Shown here: positions 8,863 through 17,470 of the stretch, in pieces
Position numbering within the stretch: the stretch's first letter is position 1
Layout: the number at the start of each line of letters is the position of its first letter
NCBI RefSeq assembly: GCF_040706615.1
Contig: NZ_JAPDRF010000004.1
Coordinates: forward strand, 313,538-377,537
DNA from: Lentisalinibacter sediminis
GTDB taxonomy: Bacteria > Pseudomonadota > Gammaproteobacteria > Steroidobacterales > Woeseiaceae
Direction of reading: 5' to 3'
Length of the DNA: 64,000 bases
Position numbers and translations under genes: made by a program
Notes under the pieces: model-generated
What the model was told of the DNA's origin: nothing
Database searches by the model: none
What the model saw: only the letters and a program-made list of their open reading frames with translations

Positions 8863-10061
8863 CGTCTACGTCTCTGCCTCCTCGCCTGCAGGGAACCGCC
8901 GAGCCGGGCCGCGAGGCCTTCCAGGCTGTCGACGTTGTGGGCCGGGACCATGTCGTCGGCATGGGGCAGCATGAGCCGCATGCCGCGCGCCCGCGGCCGG
9001 AATTCATCATAGCGCAGCAGCGGATTCAGCCACACGAGGCGCCGGCAGGATTTGCCGAGACGCTCCATCTCCCGACCCAGCCGCGCGTCCGGGTCGCGCT
9101 CGAGCCCGTCGGTGAGCAGCAGAACGACCGCGCCCTGCCCCAGCACCCGCCGGCCCCAGTCACGATTGAATTCATGCAGCGAGTCCGCGATGCGCGTGCC
9201 GCCGTCCCAGTCGCGGATGTCGTCGGCGACGAGCGCCAGCGCCCGATCCGGGTCGCGGTCGCGCAACCGGCGCGTGACCGCGCTGAGGCGGGTGCCGAAC
9301 AGAAACGTATGCACCCGCTCCCCGCGCGCTGTCAGGGCATGCGCGAAATGCAGGAACATTCGCGTGTAGCGGCTCATGGACCCGGAGATATCCGCCAGCA
9401 GCACCAGGGGCGGCGGTCGCCGGCGCTGCCGGCGCCGCTCGAGCTCCATGAACTCGCCGCCGTGCCGCACGCCGCGGCGCAGCGTCGCGCGCAGGTCGGG
9501 CCGCGGCCCGCGGGCGTGAGTGCTGTAGCGGCGGGTGCGCAGCGACGCGAGCGGCAGTGCCGCCTCGCGGAGCATGGCCCGGGCCATGCTCCGCTCCTCC
9601 GCGCTCATCTGCTCGAAGTCCTTCCGCCGCAGCACCTCCAGCGCGGAGGCGCCGCCGTGCCGGTCCCGCTGCCGTCGGCCGGTCTCGCGTGAGCGTTCCC
9701 GCCCGTGCCCCGCGGCGGCCAGCGCCCGGGCGAGGCGTCCGAGCCCGTCTTCCGCCGCGTCGCCGGTCCCGCCCGCAGCAGGGTCCGCGGCGGCTTCTGC
9801 CAGCCGGCGCAGCGCCTGGGGCCGCTCGAAGAACAGACCGAAAGCCTGCCGGAACAGAGGCATGTCGCGGGGGCTGCGCACCAGCGACGCCGCCAGTGCC
9901 CGGCGCAGATCGTCGCGGTCGCGGAGACCGGTCGCCGCGCCCGCCTCGAGCGCGCCCCGGGTGTCGCCCGGCCCCAGACCGAGACCGGCATGGCGCAGGG
10001 TGCGCACGAACACGATCAGATGTTCGCGAAAGGCCTCTCCTGTGGCCTCCTCGGCGCTCAC
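8859..10061 (-). CDS. coxE: CoxE-like von Willebrand factor A domain protein
   Basis: A 400-residue CoxE-type protein. The N-terminal half resembles the helical region of VWA-containing CoxE proteins (HLIVFVRTLRHAGLGLGPGD). The C-terminal half is a VWA domain with a MIDAS-like signature LADISGSMSRYTRMF and later LLLTDGLERDPD. CoxE works with the AAA+ ATPase CoxD in maturing the metal centre of CO dehydrogenase-type enzymes. The GTG start overlaps the coxD-like stop by 4 bases, and its own stop overlaps the next ATG by 4, suggesting translational coupling through the operon. The middle is Arg-rich (about 140-220). Confidence 0.87.
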   Translation of the reverse strand: MSAEEATGEAFREHLIVFVRTLRHAGLGLGPGDTRGALEAGAATGLRDRDDLRRALAASLVRSPRDMPLFRQAFGLFFERPQALRRLAEAAADPAAGGTGDAAEDGLGRLARALAAAGHGRERSRETGRRQRDRHGGASALEVLRRKDFEQMSAEERSMARAMLREAALPLASLRTRRYSTHARGPRPDLRATLRRGVRHGGEFMELERRRQRRRPPPLVLLADISGSMSRYTRMFLHFAHALTARGERVHTFLFGTRLSAVTRRLRDRDPDRALALVADDIRDWDGGTRIADSLHEFNRDWGRRVLGQGAVVLLLTDGLERDPDARLGREMERLGKSCRRLVWLNPLLRYDEFRPRARGMRLMLPHADDMVPAHNVDSLEGLAARLGGSLQARRQRRRR

Positions 10062-10984
10062 CCGGCCGCCTGCTCTGCGCCGCTGCCCAGCAGCTCCCGG
10101 AGCTCATCGCCTCGAACCCGCGCGATGTCATCCTGATACTTCAGCAAAGCGCCCAGCGTAGAGTCAACGACGCCGGCGCCGAGCCGGTCGGCGCCCAGCT
10201 GCGTCAGCGCCGCCGCCCAGTCCAGCGTCTCGGCCACGCCGGGCCGCTTGTACAGATCGACCTCCCGCAGCCCCTGCACGAAATCGATGATCTGGGTGCC
10301 GAGCTCCGCGGTCACCGCCGGACACTTGCGCGCCAGGATCTCCCGCTCGACCTCGGCGCTCGGGTAGTCCACCCAGTGATACAGGCAGCGCCGGCGCAGT
10401 GCGTCGTGAATCTCCCGGGTGCGGTTCGAGGTGATCACCACGACGGGTGGCTCGGGCGCCTCTACCCGGCCGAATTCGGGGATGGTGATCTGATTGTCGG
10501 AGAGGATCTCGAGCAGGAATGCCTCGAAGGGCTCGTCGGCCCGGTCCAGCTCGTCGATCAGCAGCACCGGCGCACCGCCGGGGGCCGGTTCCAGCGCCTC
10601 GAGCAGGGGCCGCTTGACCAGGTATTCGGAGGAGTAGATGTCGTCGGCGACCACGCCGCCCTCGCCGCGGGCCTCGGCCAGCCGGATGGCGAGCATCTGC
10701 CGCGGGTAGTCCCACTCGTAGGCCGCGGAGGCCAGATCCAGGCCGTCATAGCACTGCAGCCGCAGCAGCCGGCGGCCGAGCCGGTCGGCAAGGACCTTGG
10801 CCACCTCCGTCTTGCCGGTACCGGCCTCGCCCTCCAGCAGCAGCGGCCGCGGCAGGCTCAGCGCGAGGTACACGGCGGTGGCGAGATCGCGGCCGGCAAC
10901 GTAGCTGCCCTCGGCGAGCAGGGCCACGGTTTCGTCGACCGATGCCGGCAGGCTCCGCGCAGGCTGACCGGAGCCCTCAGCCAC
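10058..10984 (-). CDS. coxD: CoxD-like MoxR-family AAA+ ATPase
   Basis: A 308-residue MoxR/CoxD-type AAA+ ATPase. The Walker A motif is GEAGTGKTEV at about 55-64, Walker B is PVLLIDELDRADEPFE, and there is a sensor region VVVITSNRTREIHDALRRRC. In CO-oxidising bacteria CoxD is an ATP-dependent chaperone for building the CuSMo cluster of CoxL. Its partner VWA protein is encoded directly downstream. The gene begins with GTG and overlaps the 3' end of the coxM-like gene by 8 bases. Confidence 0.9.
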   Translation of the reverse strand: MAEGSGQPARSLPASVDETVALLAEGSYVAGRDLATAVYLALSLPRPLLLEGEAGTGKTEVAKVLADRLGRRLLRLQCYDGLDLASAAYEWDYPRQMLAIRLAEARGEGGVVADDIYSSEYLVKRPLLEALEPAPGGAPVLLIDELDRADEPFEAFLLEILSDNQITIPEFGRVEAPEPPVVVITSNRTREIHDALRRRCLYHWVDYPSAEVEREILARKCPAVTAELGTQIIDFVQGLREVDLYKRPGVAETLDWAAALTQLGADRLGAGVVDSTLGALLKYQDDIARVRGDELRELLGSGAEQAAG

Positions 10985-11771
10985 GGGCGGCGGCGACCGC
11001 TCTCCACGCCATCACACCGATCAGATGGGCGCGGTAATCGGCGCTGGCATGCAGGTCCTCGTTCAGTTCGTCGGCAGACACCTCGATGCCGTTGAGGGCC
11101 TCCGGAGAGAAATCCCGGCTGAGCGCCGCCTCCATCTCGGCGACACGGAACACACAGGGACCGGCGCCGGTGACAGCCACCCGCAGGCCCTCGGCCGTAT
11201 CCGCCACGAACACACCGACAACGGCGTAGCGGGAGGCCGGGTTCGCGAACTTCGCGTAACCGGCGCGGGCCGGCTTCGGGAAGCTCACCGAAACGATGAT
11301 CTCGTCCGGTTCCAGGGCGGTCTCGAACATGCCGCGGAAATACTCCCCGGCAGGGATGCGGCGCCGGTTCGTGCGGATGGTCGCACCCAGACCCAGTACC
11401 GCCGCCGGGTAGTCCGCCGCCGGATCGCTGTTGGCCAGAGAGCCGCCGATGGTACCCCGGTTGCGCACCTGGGCGTCGCCGATGCCGGCTGCCAAGGCCG
11501 CCAGCGCGGGGATGTGGCCGCCGACCTCCGCCGATGCCGCCACCTCGCCATGAGTGGTCATGGCGCCGATCACCACCGGGTCGCTGCCGCTGACGCCGCG
11601 CAGCTCCTCCACGCCGCCGAGATCCACCAGCACCTCGGGCTGGGCGAGTCGCAGCTTCATCGTGGGCAACAGCGTCATGCCGCCGGCCAGCACTTTCGCC
11701 TCGCTGTTAGCGCCGAGGCGCTCCGCCGCCTCGTCGACGCTGCCCGCCCGCTGATACTCGAAGTCGTACAT
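10977..11771 (-). CDS. coxM: CoxM-like FAD-binding subunit of a molybdenum hydroxylase
   Basis: A 264-residue medium (flavoprotein) subunit. MYDFEYQRAGSVDEAAERL opens the FAD-binding PCMH domain, with AGGMTLLPTMKLRLAQP at about 36-52 and the conserved RNRGTIGGSLANSDPAADYPA loop near the middle; the C-terminal CO_deh_flav_C domain follows. It would carry electrons from the 2Fe-2S subunit to an external acceptor. The ATG at 11771 was chosen because it gives the family's usual start and lies one base from the coxS stop; a longer in-frame start has no support. The catalytic large subunit that should complete the complex is not in this cluster. Confidence 0.93.
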   Translation of the reverse strand: MYDFEYQRAGSVDEAAERLGANSEAKVLAGGMTLLPTMKLRLAQPEVLVDLGGVEELRGVSGSDPVVIGAMTTHGEVAASAEVGGHIPALAALAAGIGDAQVRNRGTIGGSLANSDPAADYPAAVLGLGATIRTNRRRIPAGEYFRGMFETALEPDEIIVSVSFPKPARAGYAKFANPASRYAVVGVFVADTAEGLRVAVTGAGPCVFRVAEMEAALSRDFSPEALNGIEVSADELNEDLHASADYRAHLIGVMAWRAVAAARG

Positions 11772-11772
11772 C

Positions 11773-12246
<474 letters not shown>

Positions 12247-12251
12247 GGGTC

Positions 12252-12818
12252 CTATCGGCCGAACAGCAGCCAAAGCAGCACCAGCACCACGGCAGCACCC
12301 GCCACCGCCCAGGCGGTCTTGCGCCCGAGGCCGGCGCCGCCCGAGGGCTCGGCTTCCTCCACCTCGATCTTCGTCGCGCCCGGGTCGAGTTCGCGGGAGA
12401 AGTTGGCGAAGAAATCGTCGGCGGTCTTCTTCGTGGCGCCAAGCACCAGGCGCGAGCCCACCTGCGCCAGTTTGCCGCCGACCTTGAACTGCGCATCGTA
12501 GCGCAGCACGGTGATCTCACCGTCCTCCACCAGCTCGACGTCGGCCGCGCCCTTGCCGAAACCGGCCGAGCCGCCCTTGCTCACACCCACGAGGCGGTAA
12601 CTCGCCGGCGGGTTCAGATCCTCCAGCGTCAGCGTGGTATTGAAGCGCGACTTCACCGGCCCGATGGCGGCCATCACCTTCGCCTGCATCTCCTCGGCGG
12701 AGACCCGCTCCAGGGACTCGCAGCCCGGGATGCAGCGCCTGAGGACCTCCGGGTCGTTCAGCGCCAGCCATACCCGCTCACGGGTATTGGCGATCCTGTA
12801 TTCTCCCTTTATATCCAC
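12252..12818 (-). CDS. coxG: CoxG-like SRPBCC-fold protein with C-terminal membrane anchor
   Basis: A 188-residue CoxG-family protein. MDIKGEYRIANTRERVWLALND and RCIPGCESLE are typical of the START/SRPBCC CoxG domain (about 1-145). A Glu-rich linker and a single hydrophobic C-terminal helix (about 167-186, WAVAGAAVVLVLLWLLFG) follow. In CO dehydrogenase systems CoxG recruits the enzyme to the membrane and may shuttle quinone. It is first in the operon and starts with GTG. The promoter should lie in the 122-base gap shared with the divergent ABC-transporter gene. Confidence 0.9.
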   Translation of the reverse strand: MDIKGEYRIANTRERVWLALNDPEVLRRCIPGCESLERVSAEEMQAKVMAAIGPVKSRFNTTLTLEDLNPPASYRLVGVSKGGSAGFGKGAADVELVEDGEITVLRYDAQFKVGGKLAQVGSRLVLGATKKTADDFFANFSRELDPGATKIEVEEAEPSGGAGLGRKTAWAVAGAAVVLVLLWLLFGR

Positions 12819-12870
12819 GCCGTGCTCACGTTGCTGCCGCGACTGCTGCGGTCGTTGCCGCCGCAGAGCT

Positions 12871-12880
12871 TAGTATACTA
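12871..12880. promoter_or_regulatory. Perfect 10-bp palindrome between the Cox operon and the ABC operon
   Basis: TAGTATACTA is a perfect palindrome and the most AT-rich stretch in the short divergent intergenic region. It contains TATACT-like -10 hexamers on both strands, so it may be part of one or both promoters or an operator half. It is a poor match to known gammaproteobacterial Zur boxes, so no regulator is assigned. Confidence 0.4.
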
Positions 12881-12940
12881 TCGGCGCAGACGACACCTCG
12901 CGCAGGCGCCCCGCGCCGGCGACTACCCGTTACCCCCGGA

Positions 12941-13657
12941 ATGATGCACGACGCGACGCAAAACGGTCCGCTGCCAGTGCTTGCGGCCACCGGCCTCCGC
13001 TTCGGCTGGCAGCCGTCGGCGCCGCTGCTGGACATCCCCGCGCTGGCGATCGCGCCCGGTGAGAAAGTGCTCATCCGTGGCGCCAGCGGCTCCGGCAAGT
13101 CCACCCTGCTGAATCTCTTCGCCGGCATCCTCACGCCCCTGTCGGGCACGGTCTCGCTGCTGGGCACGGACCTCTCGGCGCTGCGGGGGAGCGAGCGGGA
13201 CCGCTTCCGTGCCGAGCACCTTGGCATCATCTTCCAGCTGTTCAACCTGCTGCCTTATCTCCCGGTCCTCGACAACGTGCTGCTGCCCTGCCGCTTCTCC
13301 CCCCGGCGCCTCGCCCGCGCCCGGGCGAGCGACGGCAGCGAAGAGGCCGCGGCCCAGCGCCTGCTTGCCGAACTCGGACTGCCCGACGCGGCTTCCGCCT
13401 CCGCGGCGCGGCTCAGCATCGGGCAGCAGCAGCGGGTGGCGGCGGCCCGCGCGCTCATCGGCAACCCCGAGATCGTGATCGCCGACGAGCCGACCTCCGC
13501 ACTCGACGAGGACAGCCGCGCGGCCTTCCTTGCGCTGCTGCAGGAGGAATGCGAACGCGTCGATGCCACCCTGATCATGGTCAGCCACGAACGCACGCTG
13601 GAACCGTTGTTCGACCGGGTCATCCCGATGGGCGAACTGACCGGAGGCGCGCCGTGA
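12941..13657 (+). CDS. ABC transporter ATPase (LolD/MacB type)
   Basis: A 238-residue cytoplasmic ATPase. It has Walker A GASGSGKST (about 47-55), a Q-loop in IIFQLFNLLPYLPVLDNVLLP, the signature variant LSIGQQQRVA in place of LSGGQ, Walker B IVIADEPTSALDE and an H-loop MVSHERTLE. The sequence resembles the ATPases that drive FtsX-fold (type VII) transporters, and the permease gene overlaps its stop codon. ATG codons at 12941 and 12944 are both possible. The three-gene order ATPase, permease, DUF3299 matches a Zur-regulated cluster of Pseudomonas aeruginosa (PA4064-PA4066), which suggests zinc-related envelope work. Confidence 0.9.
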   Translation: MMHDATQNGPLPVLAATGLRFGWQPSAPLLDIPALAIAPGEKVLIRGASGSGKSTLLNLFAGILTPLSGTVSLLGTDLSALRGSERDRFRAEHLGIIFQLFNLLPYLPVLDNVLLPCRFSPRRLARARASDGSEEAAAQRLLAELGLPDAASASAARLSIGQQQRVAAARALIGNPEIVIADEPTSALDEDSRAAFLALLQEECERVDATLIMVSHERTLEPLFDRVIPMGELTGGAP

Positions 13658-14931
13658 GCGGCCGCTTCCCCATCGCGCGGCTCGCGCTACGCAGCATCGC
13701 GTCAAGGCGTACCAGCGCCGCTCTGACCTGCTGTGCCGTGGCGCTCAGCGTGCTGCTGGTCCTGGGCGTCCAGGAGATGCGCGAGAGCGCGCGGCAGAGT
13801 TTCGCCAGCACCATCTCGGGCACGGACCTGCTCGTGGGGCCGCGCACCAGCGGCGTCAACCTGCTGCTGTACGCCGTGTTCCGCATCGGCCAGCCCACCA
13901 ATAACGTCTCGTGGCAGAGCTACGAGCGCTTCGCCGCGGCGCCGGGCGTGGACTGGAGCATCCCGCTCAGCCTCGGTGATTCCTACCGGGGCCATGCGGT
14001 GGTCGGCACCACGGACGCCTACTTCCGCCATTTCCGCTACGGCCGGGATCGGCGCCTCGAGTTCAAGGCCGGCCGCGCATTCGGCGCGGGGCCCGAGGCG
14101 GTGCTCGGCGCGACGGCGGCACGGAAACTCGAGCACGAGGTCGGCGATGCGATCGTCATTGCCCATGGTCTCGGCGCCACCAGCTTCCTGAAGCATGACC
14201 GCCATCCGGTCACGATCACCGGGATACTGGCGCCGACCGGGACCGTGGCCGACCGGGCGGTCTATGTGAGCCTCGCGACGCTGGACCGCGTCCACGCCAG
14301 CACCAGGCCGTCCTTCGCGCCCGCGCCGGCGGAGGACGACGGCCACGGCCACGGTGCACACGCGGAGCCGGGTGAGCCGGCCGACATTACGGCATTCCTG
14401 CTCGGCCTCGAGTCCCGGGTGCAGGTGCTGCGGCTGCAGCGGACCGTCAACGAATACGACGGCGAGCCGCTCACCGCGGTCATCCCGGCCGTCGCCCTGT
14501 TCGAGCTCTGGTCGGTGATCGGCGTGGCGGAGAACGCGCTGCTCGCGGTGGGCGCCCTGGCGGTGCTCACGGGCCTGGTCGGCATGCTGGTGGCCATCCT
14601 CGGCACGCTGAACGAACGCCGGCGGGAGATGGCGATCCTGCGCTCGGTGGGCGCCCGCCCGCGCCAGATTTTCCTGCTGCTGGTCGCCGAGGCCGGGCTG
14701 CTGGCCGCCGCCGGGGCCCTGCTCGGGGTCGTGCTGAAGACGGCCGTGCTGGGCGCGCTCGCCTCGCCCATCCAGGCCCGCACCGGTATCCTGCTGGAGA
14801 GGGTCTGGCCCGGCATGGCGGAGGCGGCGGTCGTCGCTGTCGTGACCGTGGCGGGCCTCGGCCTCGGCGCCCTGCCTGCCTGGCGCGCCTATCGCAACTC
14901 GCTCGCCGATGGGATGACCATCCGCCTATGA
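13654..14931 (+). CDS. FtsX-like ABC permease with a His-rich loop
   Basis: About 425 residues from a GTG that overlaps the ATPase stop codon. An N-terminal transmembrane helix is followed by a periplasmic MacB-like domain (about 40-285) and three C-terminal helices with the FtsX-fold signature ILGTLNERRREMAILRSVGA. Such permeases transmit ATP hydrolysis to periplasmic events rather than moving solutes across the membrane. A loop at about 226-237 reads DDGHGHGAHAEP, a plausible zinc-binding patch. The next gene starts inside the stop codon (ATGA), so the three genes are probably co-translated. Confidence 0.9.
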   Translation: MSGRFPIARLALRSIASRRTSAALTCCAVALSVLLVLGVQEMRESARQSFASTISGTDLLVGPRTSGVNLLLYAVFRIGQPTNNVSWQSYERFAAAPGVDWSIPLSLGDSYRGHAVVGTTDAYFRHFRYGRDRRLEFKAGRAFGAGPEAVLGATAARKLEHEVGDAIVIAHGLGATSFLKHDRHPVTITGILAPTGTVADRAVYVSLATLDRVHASTRPSFAPAPAEDDGHGHGAHAEPGEPADITAFLLGLESRVQVLRLQRTVNEYDGEPLTAVIPAVALFELWSVIGVAENALLAVGALAVLTGLVGMLVAILGTLNERRREMAILRSVGARPRQIFLLLVAEAGLLAAAGALLGVVLKTAVLGALASPIQARTGILLERVWPGMAEAAVVAVVTVAGLGLGALPAWRAYRNSLADGMTIRL

Positions 14932-15374
14932 CCGCCGTACGACTCGCCGCCACCCTGGCGCTGCTGCTCGCCGCCACGGTTGCACCGGCCCGGGACGCTC
15001 CCAAGCTCACCTGGGAGGAGATGGTGCCGGCGAAGACGTCGGGCGACCCGCTGGCCGTGACCTCCAGCGCGCCGGTGCTGGCCCTGGACGGGCGCACGGT
15101 GCAGCTGCCGGGCTTCATCGTGCCGCTGGAGTCCGACGAGGGCGGCCTCATCAGCGAATTCCTGCTGGTGCCCTATTTCGGTGCATGCATCCACGTGCCA
15201 CCGCCGCCGCCGAACCAGCTGGTCTACGTCACGCTCGAGGAGCCGTTCAACCTGGTCTCGCTGCAGCAGCCCTACTGGATCGAGGGTACGCTGCAAGTGG
15301 AGGAATACTCGAGCGAAGTGGCCGACAGCCACTACACCATGCGGGCGGACCGCATCAGCAAGTACAATTACTGA
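14928..15374 (+). CDS. DUF3299 exported protein
   Basis: A 148-residue protein with a signal peptide (MTAVRLAATLALLLAATVAPARDA, cleavage near 22) and a DUF3299 domain. PGFIVPLESDEGGLISEFLLVPYFGACIHVPPPPPNQ carries the family's conserved Cys and His near ACIHVPPPPPNQ. The function of the family is not settled; the conserved His and Cys and the genetic link to Zur-controlled transporters in Pseudomonas suggest metal handling. It is the last gene of the ABC cluster. The usual companion DUF2796 zinc-binding protein was not found beside it. Confidence 0.85.
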   Translation: MTAVRLAATLALLLAATVAPARDAPKLTWEEMVPAKTSGDPLAVTSSAPVLALDGRTVQLPGFIVPLESDEGGLISEFLLVPYFGACIHVPPPPPNQLVYVTLEEPFNLVSLQQPYWIEGTLQVEEYSSEVADSHYTMRADRISKYNY

Positions 15375-15472
15375 GAACTTGAATCCCCCGGCGCCCGCCC
15401 CATCTCGTTGCACAGGAGGCGCAACCGGCGACCGGGACCTTCACACAGGACAGCCAACGACAGGAGTTCTCC

Positions 15473-15805
15473 ATGGCCAGCGACAAAATGATCGAAGTCG
15501 GCGACAGTGATTTCCAGCAGAAGGTGCTGGATTCCGACAAGCCCGTGCTCGTGGATTTCTGGGCGGAGTGGTGCGGCCCCTGCCGCATGCTCGGACCCAT
15601 CATCGAGCAGCTCGCCGACGAGTACGAAGACAAGGTGACGGTGGCCAAGCTGGACGTGGACGCCGCCCAGCAGGTGGCCATGCGCTACGGCATCCGCTCC
15701 ATCCCCACGGTGATGCTGTTCAAGGACGGCCAGGTTCAGGAGACGATGATCGGCGTGCGCCCCAAGGGCGACTACGCGCGCGTGCTCGACACCGCCGCCG
15801 CCTGA
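15473..15805 (+). CDS. trxA: Thioredoxin
   Basis: A 110-residue thioredoxin with the catalytic WCGPC at 33-37, the conserved cis-Pro segment SIPTVMLFK, and the typical single-domain length. It reduces protein disulfides in the cytoplasm using thioredoxin reductase and NADPH, neither of which is in view. A clear AGGAG ribosome-binding site lies 7 bases upstream of the ATG. The last 34 bases overlap the 3' end of the convergent folate-reductase-like gene. No Rho or other usual trxA neighbour is present. Confidence 0.96.
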   Translation: MASDKMIEVGDSDFQQKVLDSDKPVLVDFWAEWCGPCRMLGPIIEQLADEYEDKVTVAKLDVDAAQQVAMRYGIRSIPTVMLFKDGQVQETMIGVRPKGDYARVLDTAAA

Positions 15806-16716
15806 GCCACACCCGAGCGCCGCACCGCCTCGACGATGCCCGCCTGGTGGCCCGGCGCCATCAGGTGAGCGCCGTCGATGCCGGGCGTGGCGGCCGCGGC
15901 CGCCAGGAGTTCGGCGCAGATATCGATCCCCGTCTCTTCCGGGTCGCCGGCCTGCTCCATCCGCCGCAGGAGTCCCTCCGGCATCACCGTGCCCCACAGC
16001 GCATCGGCCATCCAGCGCGCGACGCGCGCCGAGCGCAGCGGCCCCAGGCCCACGAGATAGCGCACGTCCGCGGGCAGGCCCGCGTCGCGCAGCCTGCCGA
16101 CGTGGCGGCGCATGCGTTCGGCGTCGAAGCAGTACTGAGACTGGACGAAGCCGGCGCCCGCCCGGACCTTCGCCAGCAGCGGCTCCGCCGACCACGTCGG
16201 GGAATCGGGATCCAGGCACACGTCGGCCGCACCGAGCAGGAACGCCGGACGGGGAGACACCGTTTTGCCGGAGAGCGTCACGCCTTCGTCGCGTAGCGCA
16301 GCGAGCGCACGCAGCAGCCCCCGGGAGTCCAGATCGAACACCGGGGTGGCGTCCGGATGGTCGCCGGCTTCCACGGAATCGCCGGTCAGCACCAGCACGT
16401 TGTCGATGCCGAGGGCGGCGGCGCCGATCAGGTCGCTCTGCAGCGCGATCCGGTTGCGGTCCCGGCAGGTCGCCTGGACGATGGGTTCGCAGCCGGCACG
16501 TTTCAGTATCGCCGCTGCGGCGATACTCGACATCCGCACGTTGGCGCCGGCGCCATCCGTGACGTTGATGGCATCGACGGCCTGCGCCAGCACGCCCGCC
16601 TCACGCAGCAGGCGGTCGGTGTCCGGCCCGCGGGGCGGCGTGACCTCGGCGGTGACGACAAAATCGCCGCTCGCGATCCGTTCGCGCAATGCTGGCATGA
16701 CGGTGTCCGTGACCAT
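15772..16716 (-). CDS. Methylenetetrahydrofolate reductase-like protein
   Basis: About 314 residues from the ATG at 16716 (MVTDTVMPALRERIASG); an in-frame upstream extension is Arg/Ala-rich and unsupported. The TIM-barrel MTHFR features are FVVTAEVTPPRGPDTDRL (catalytic Glu region), INVTDGAGANVRMS, VLVLTGDSVEAGDHP for the flavin site, and FVQSQYCFDAERM. The protein belongs to a lineage distinct from E. coli MetF, closer in style to MTHFR-like proteins found in C1-catabolic settings, so methionine synthesis is not assured. It overlaps trxA by 34 bases tail to tail. Confidence 0.82.
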   Translation of the reverse strand: MVTDTVMPALRERIASGDFVVTAEVTPPRGPDTDRLLREAGVLAQAVDAINVTDGAGANVRMSSIAAAAILKRAGCEPIVQATCRDRNRIALQSDLIGAAALGIDNVLVLTGDSVEAGDHPDATPVFDLDSRGLLRALAALRDEGVTLSGKTVSPRPAFLLGAADVCLDPDSPTWSAEPLLAKVRAGAGFVQSQYCFDAERMRRHVGRLRDAGLPADVRYLVGLGPLRSARVARWMADALWGTVMPEGLLRRMEQAGDPEETGIDICAELLAAAAATPGIDGAHLMAPGHQAGIVEAVRRSGVAQAAAVSSTRA

Positions 16717-16730
16717 AGGGGTTTCGTGGC

Positions 16731-16762
16731 TCCCGGCGGCCGGGAGAATCCGGCCGCCGGGA
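16731..16762 (-). terminator. GC-rich hairpin between eda and the folate reductase-like gene
   Basis: A perfect 13-base stem (TCCCGGCGGCCGG with its complement) closes a six-base loop. No T-tract follows on either strand, so it would act as a pause, a Rho-assisted stop or an mRNA-end stabiliser after the zwf-pgl-edd-eda transcript. Confidence 0.45.
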
Positions 16763-16837
16763 AGAGTACCGCCGCGCAGCGCCGATATCCACGCCGGCAC
16801 TGCCGCGGACGCCCGGCGCAGTCCGGACGAGTCGTCG

Positions 16838-17470
16838 TCAGAGAGCAGCGGCCGCCGATGCCAGGCGGCCGATGGCGGCGAAATCACCGGCCGCCAGCAG
16901 CGCCGTCGGCGCGATCCAGGATCCGCCCACGCAATCGACGTTCGGCAGCGCGAGGTATTCCCGTGCCAGGGTCTCGGTGACGCCGCCGGTCGGGAAGAAG
17001 CGCGCCTCCGGAAGTGGCGCGCCGAGTGCGTTCAGCATGGCGGTGCCGCCCGCGCCTTCGGCGGGGAAGAATTTCTGCAGGACGTAGCCCCGCTCCAGCA
17101 GCCGCATCACTTCGCTGGCCGTCGCGGCGCCCGGCACGAGGGGCACCGCGGTGTCGTCTGCGGCGTCGAGCAGCCCGGGGCTGGCGCCGGGGCTCACCGC
17201 AAACTGCGCACCCGCCTCCACGCACTCGCGAAGATGCGCAGCACTGCGCACGCTGCCGGCGCCCACGACGGCCTCGGGTACCTCGCCGGCGATGCGCCGT
17301 ATGGCTTGCGCCGCGGCATCGGTCCGCAGGGTGATCTCCAGCGCCGGCAGGCCCGCGGCGCACAGCGTCCGCGCCAGTTCCACCGCCTGGCCGGCATCCT
17401 CCAGCACGATCACCGGTACCACCCGGGTGCCGCCGAGGAGTGTCCGGATGTCCCCGTTCGAACCCGCCAT
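16838..17470 (-). CDS. eda: KDPG aldolase
   Basis: A 210-residue class I aldolase of the Entner-Doudoroff pathway that splits 2-keto-3-deoxy-6-phosphogluconate into pyruvate and glyceraldehyde 3-phosphate. The Schiff-base lysine is in LQKFFPAE at residue 133, matching E. coli, and the active-site Glu is in PALEITLRT (about 45). FPTGGV forms the phosphate site. The start shares one base with the edd stop codon. It ends the zwf-pgl-edd-eda operon and is followed by a large hairpin. Confidence 0.96.
   Translation of the reverse strand: MAGSNGDIRTLLGGTRVVPVIVLEDAGQAVELARTLCAAGLPALEITLRTDAAAQAIRRIAGEVPEAVVGAGSVRSAAHLRECVEAGAQFAVSPGASPGLLDAADDTAVPLVPGAATASEVMRLLERGYVLQKFFPAEGAGGTAMLNALGAPLPEARFFPTGGVTETLAREYLALPNVDCVGGSWIAPTALLAAGDFAAIGRLASAAAAL

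Noticed and set aside
12871..12880. Zur box for the ABC/DUF3299 cluster
   Set aside because: The palindrome TAGTATACTA lacks the GTTATA/TATAAC arms of known Zur sites, so only a generic palindrome is listed.
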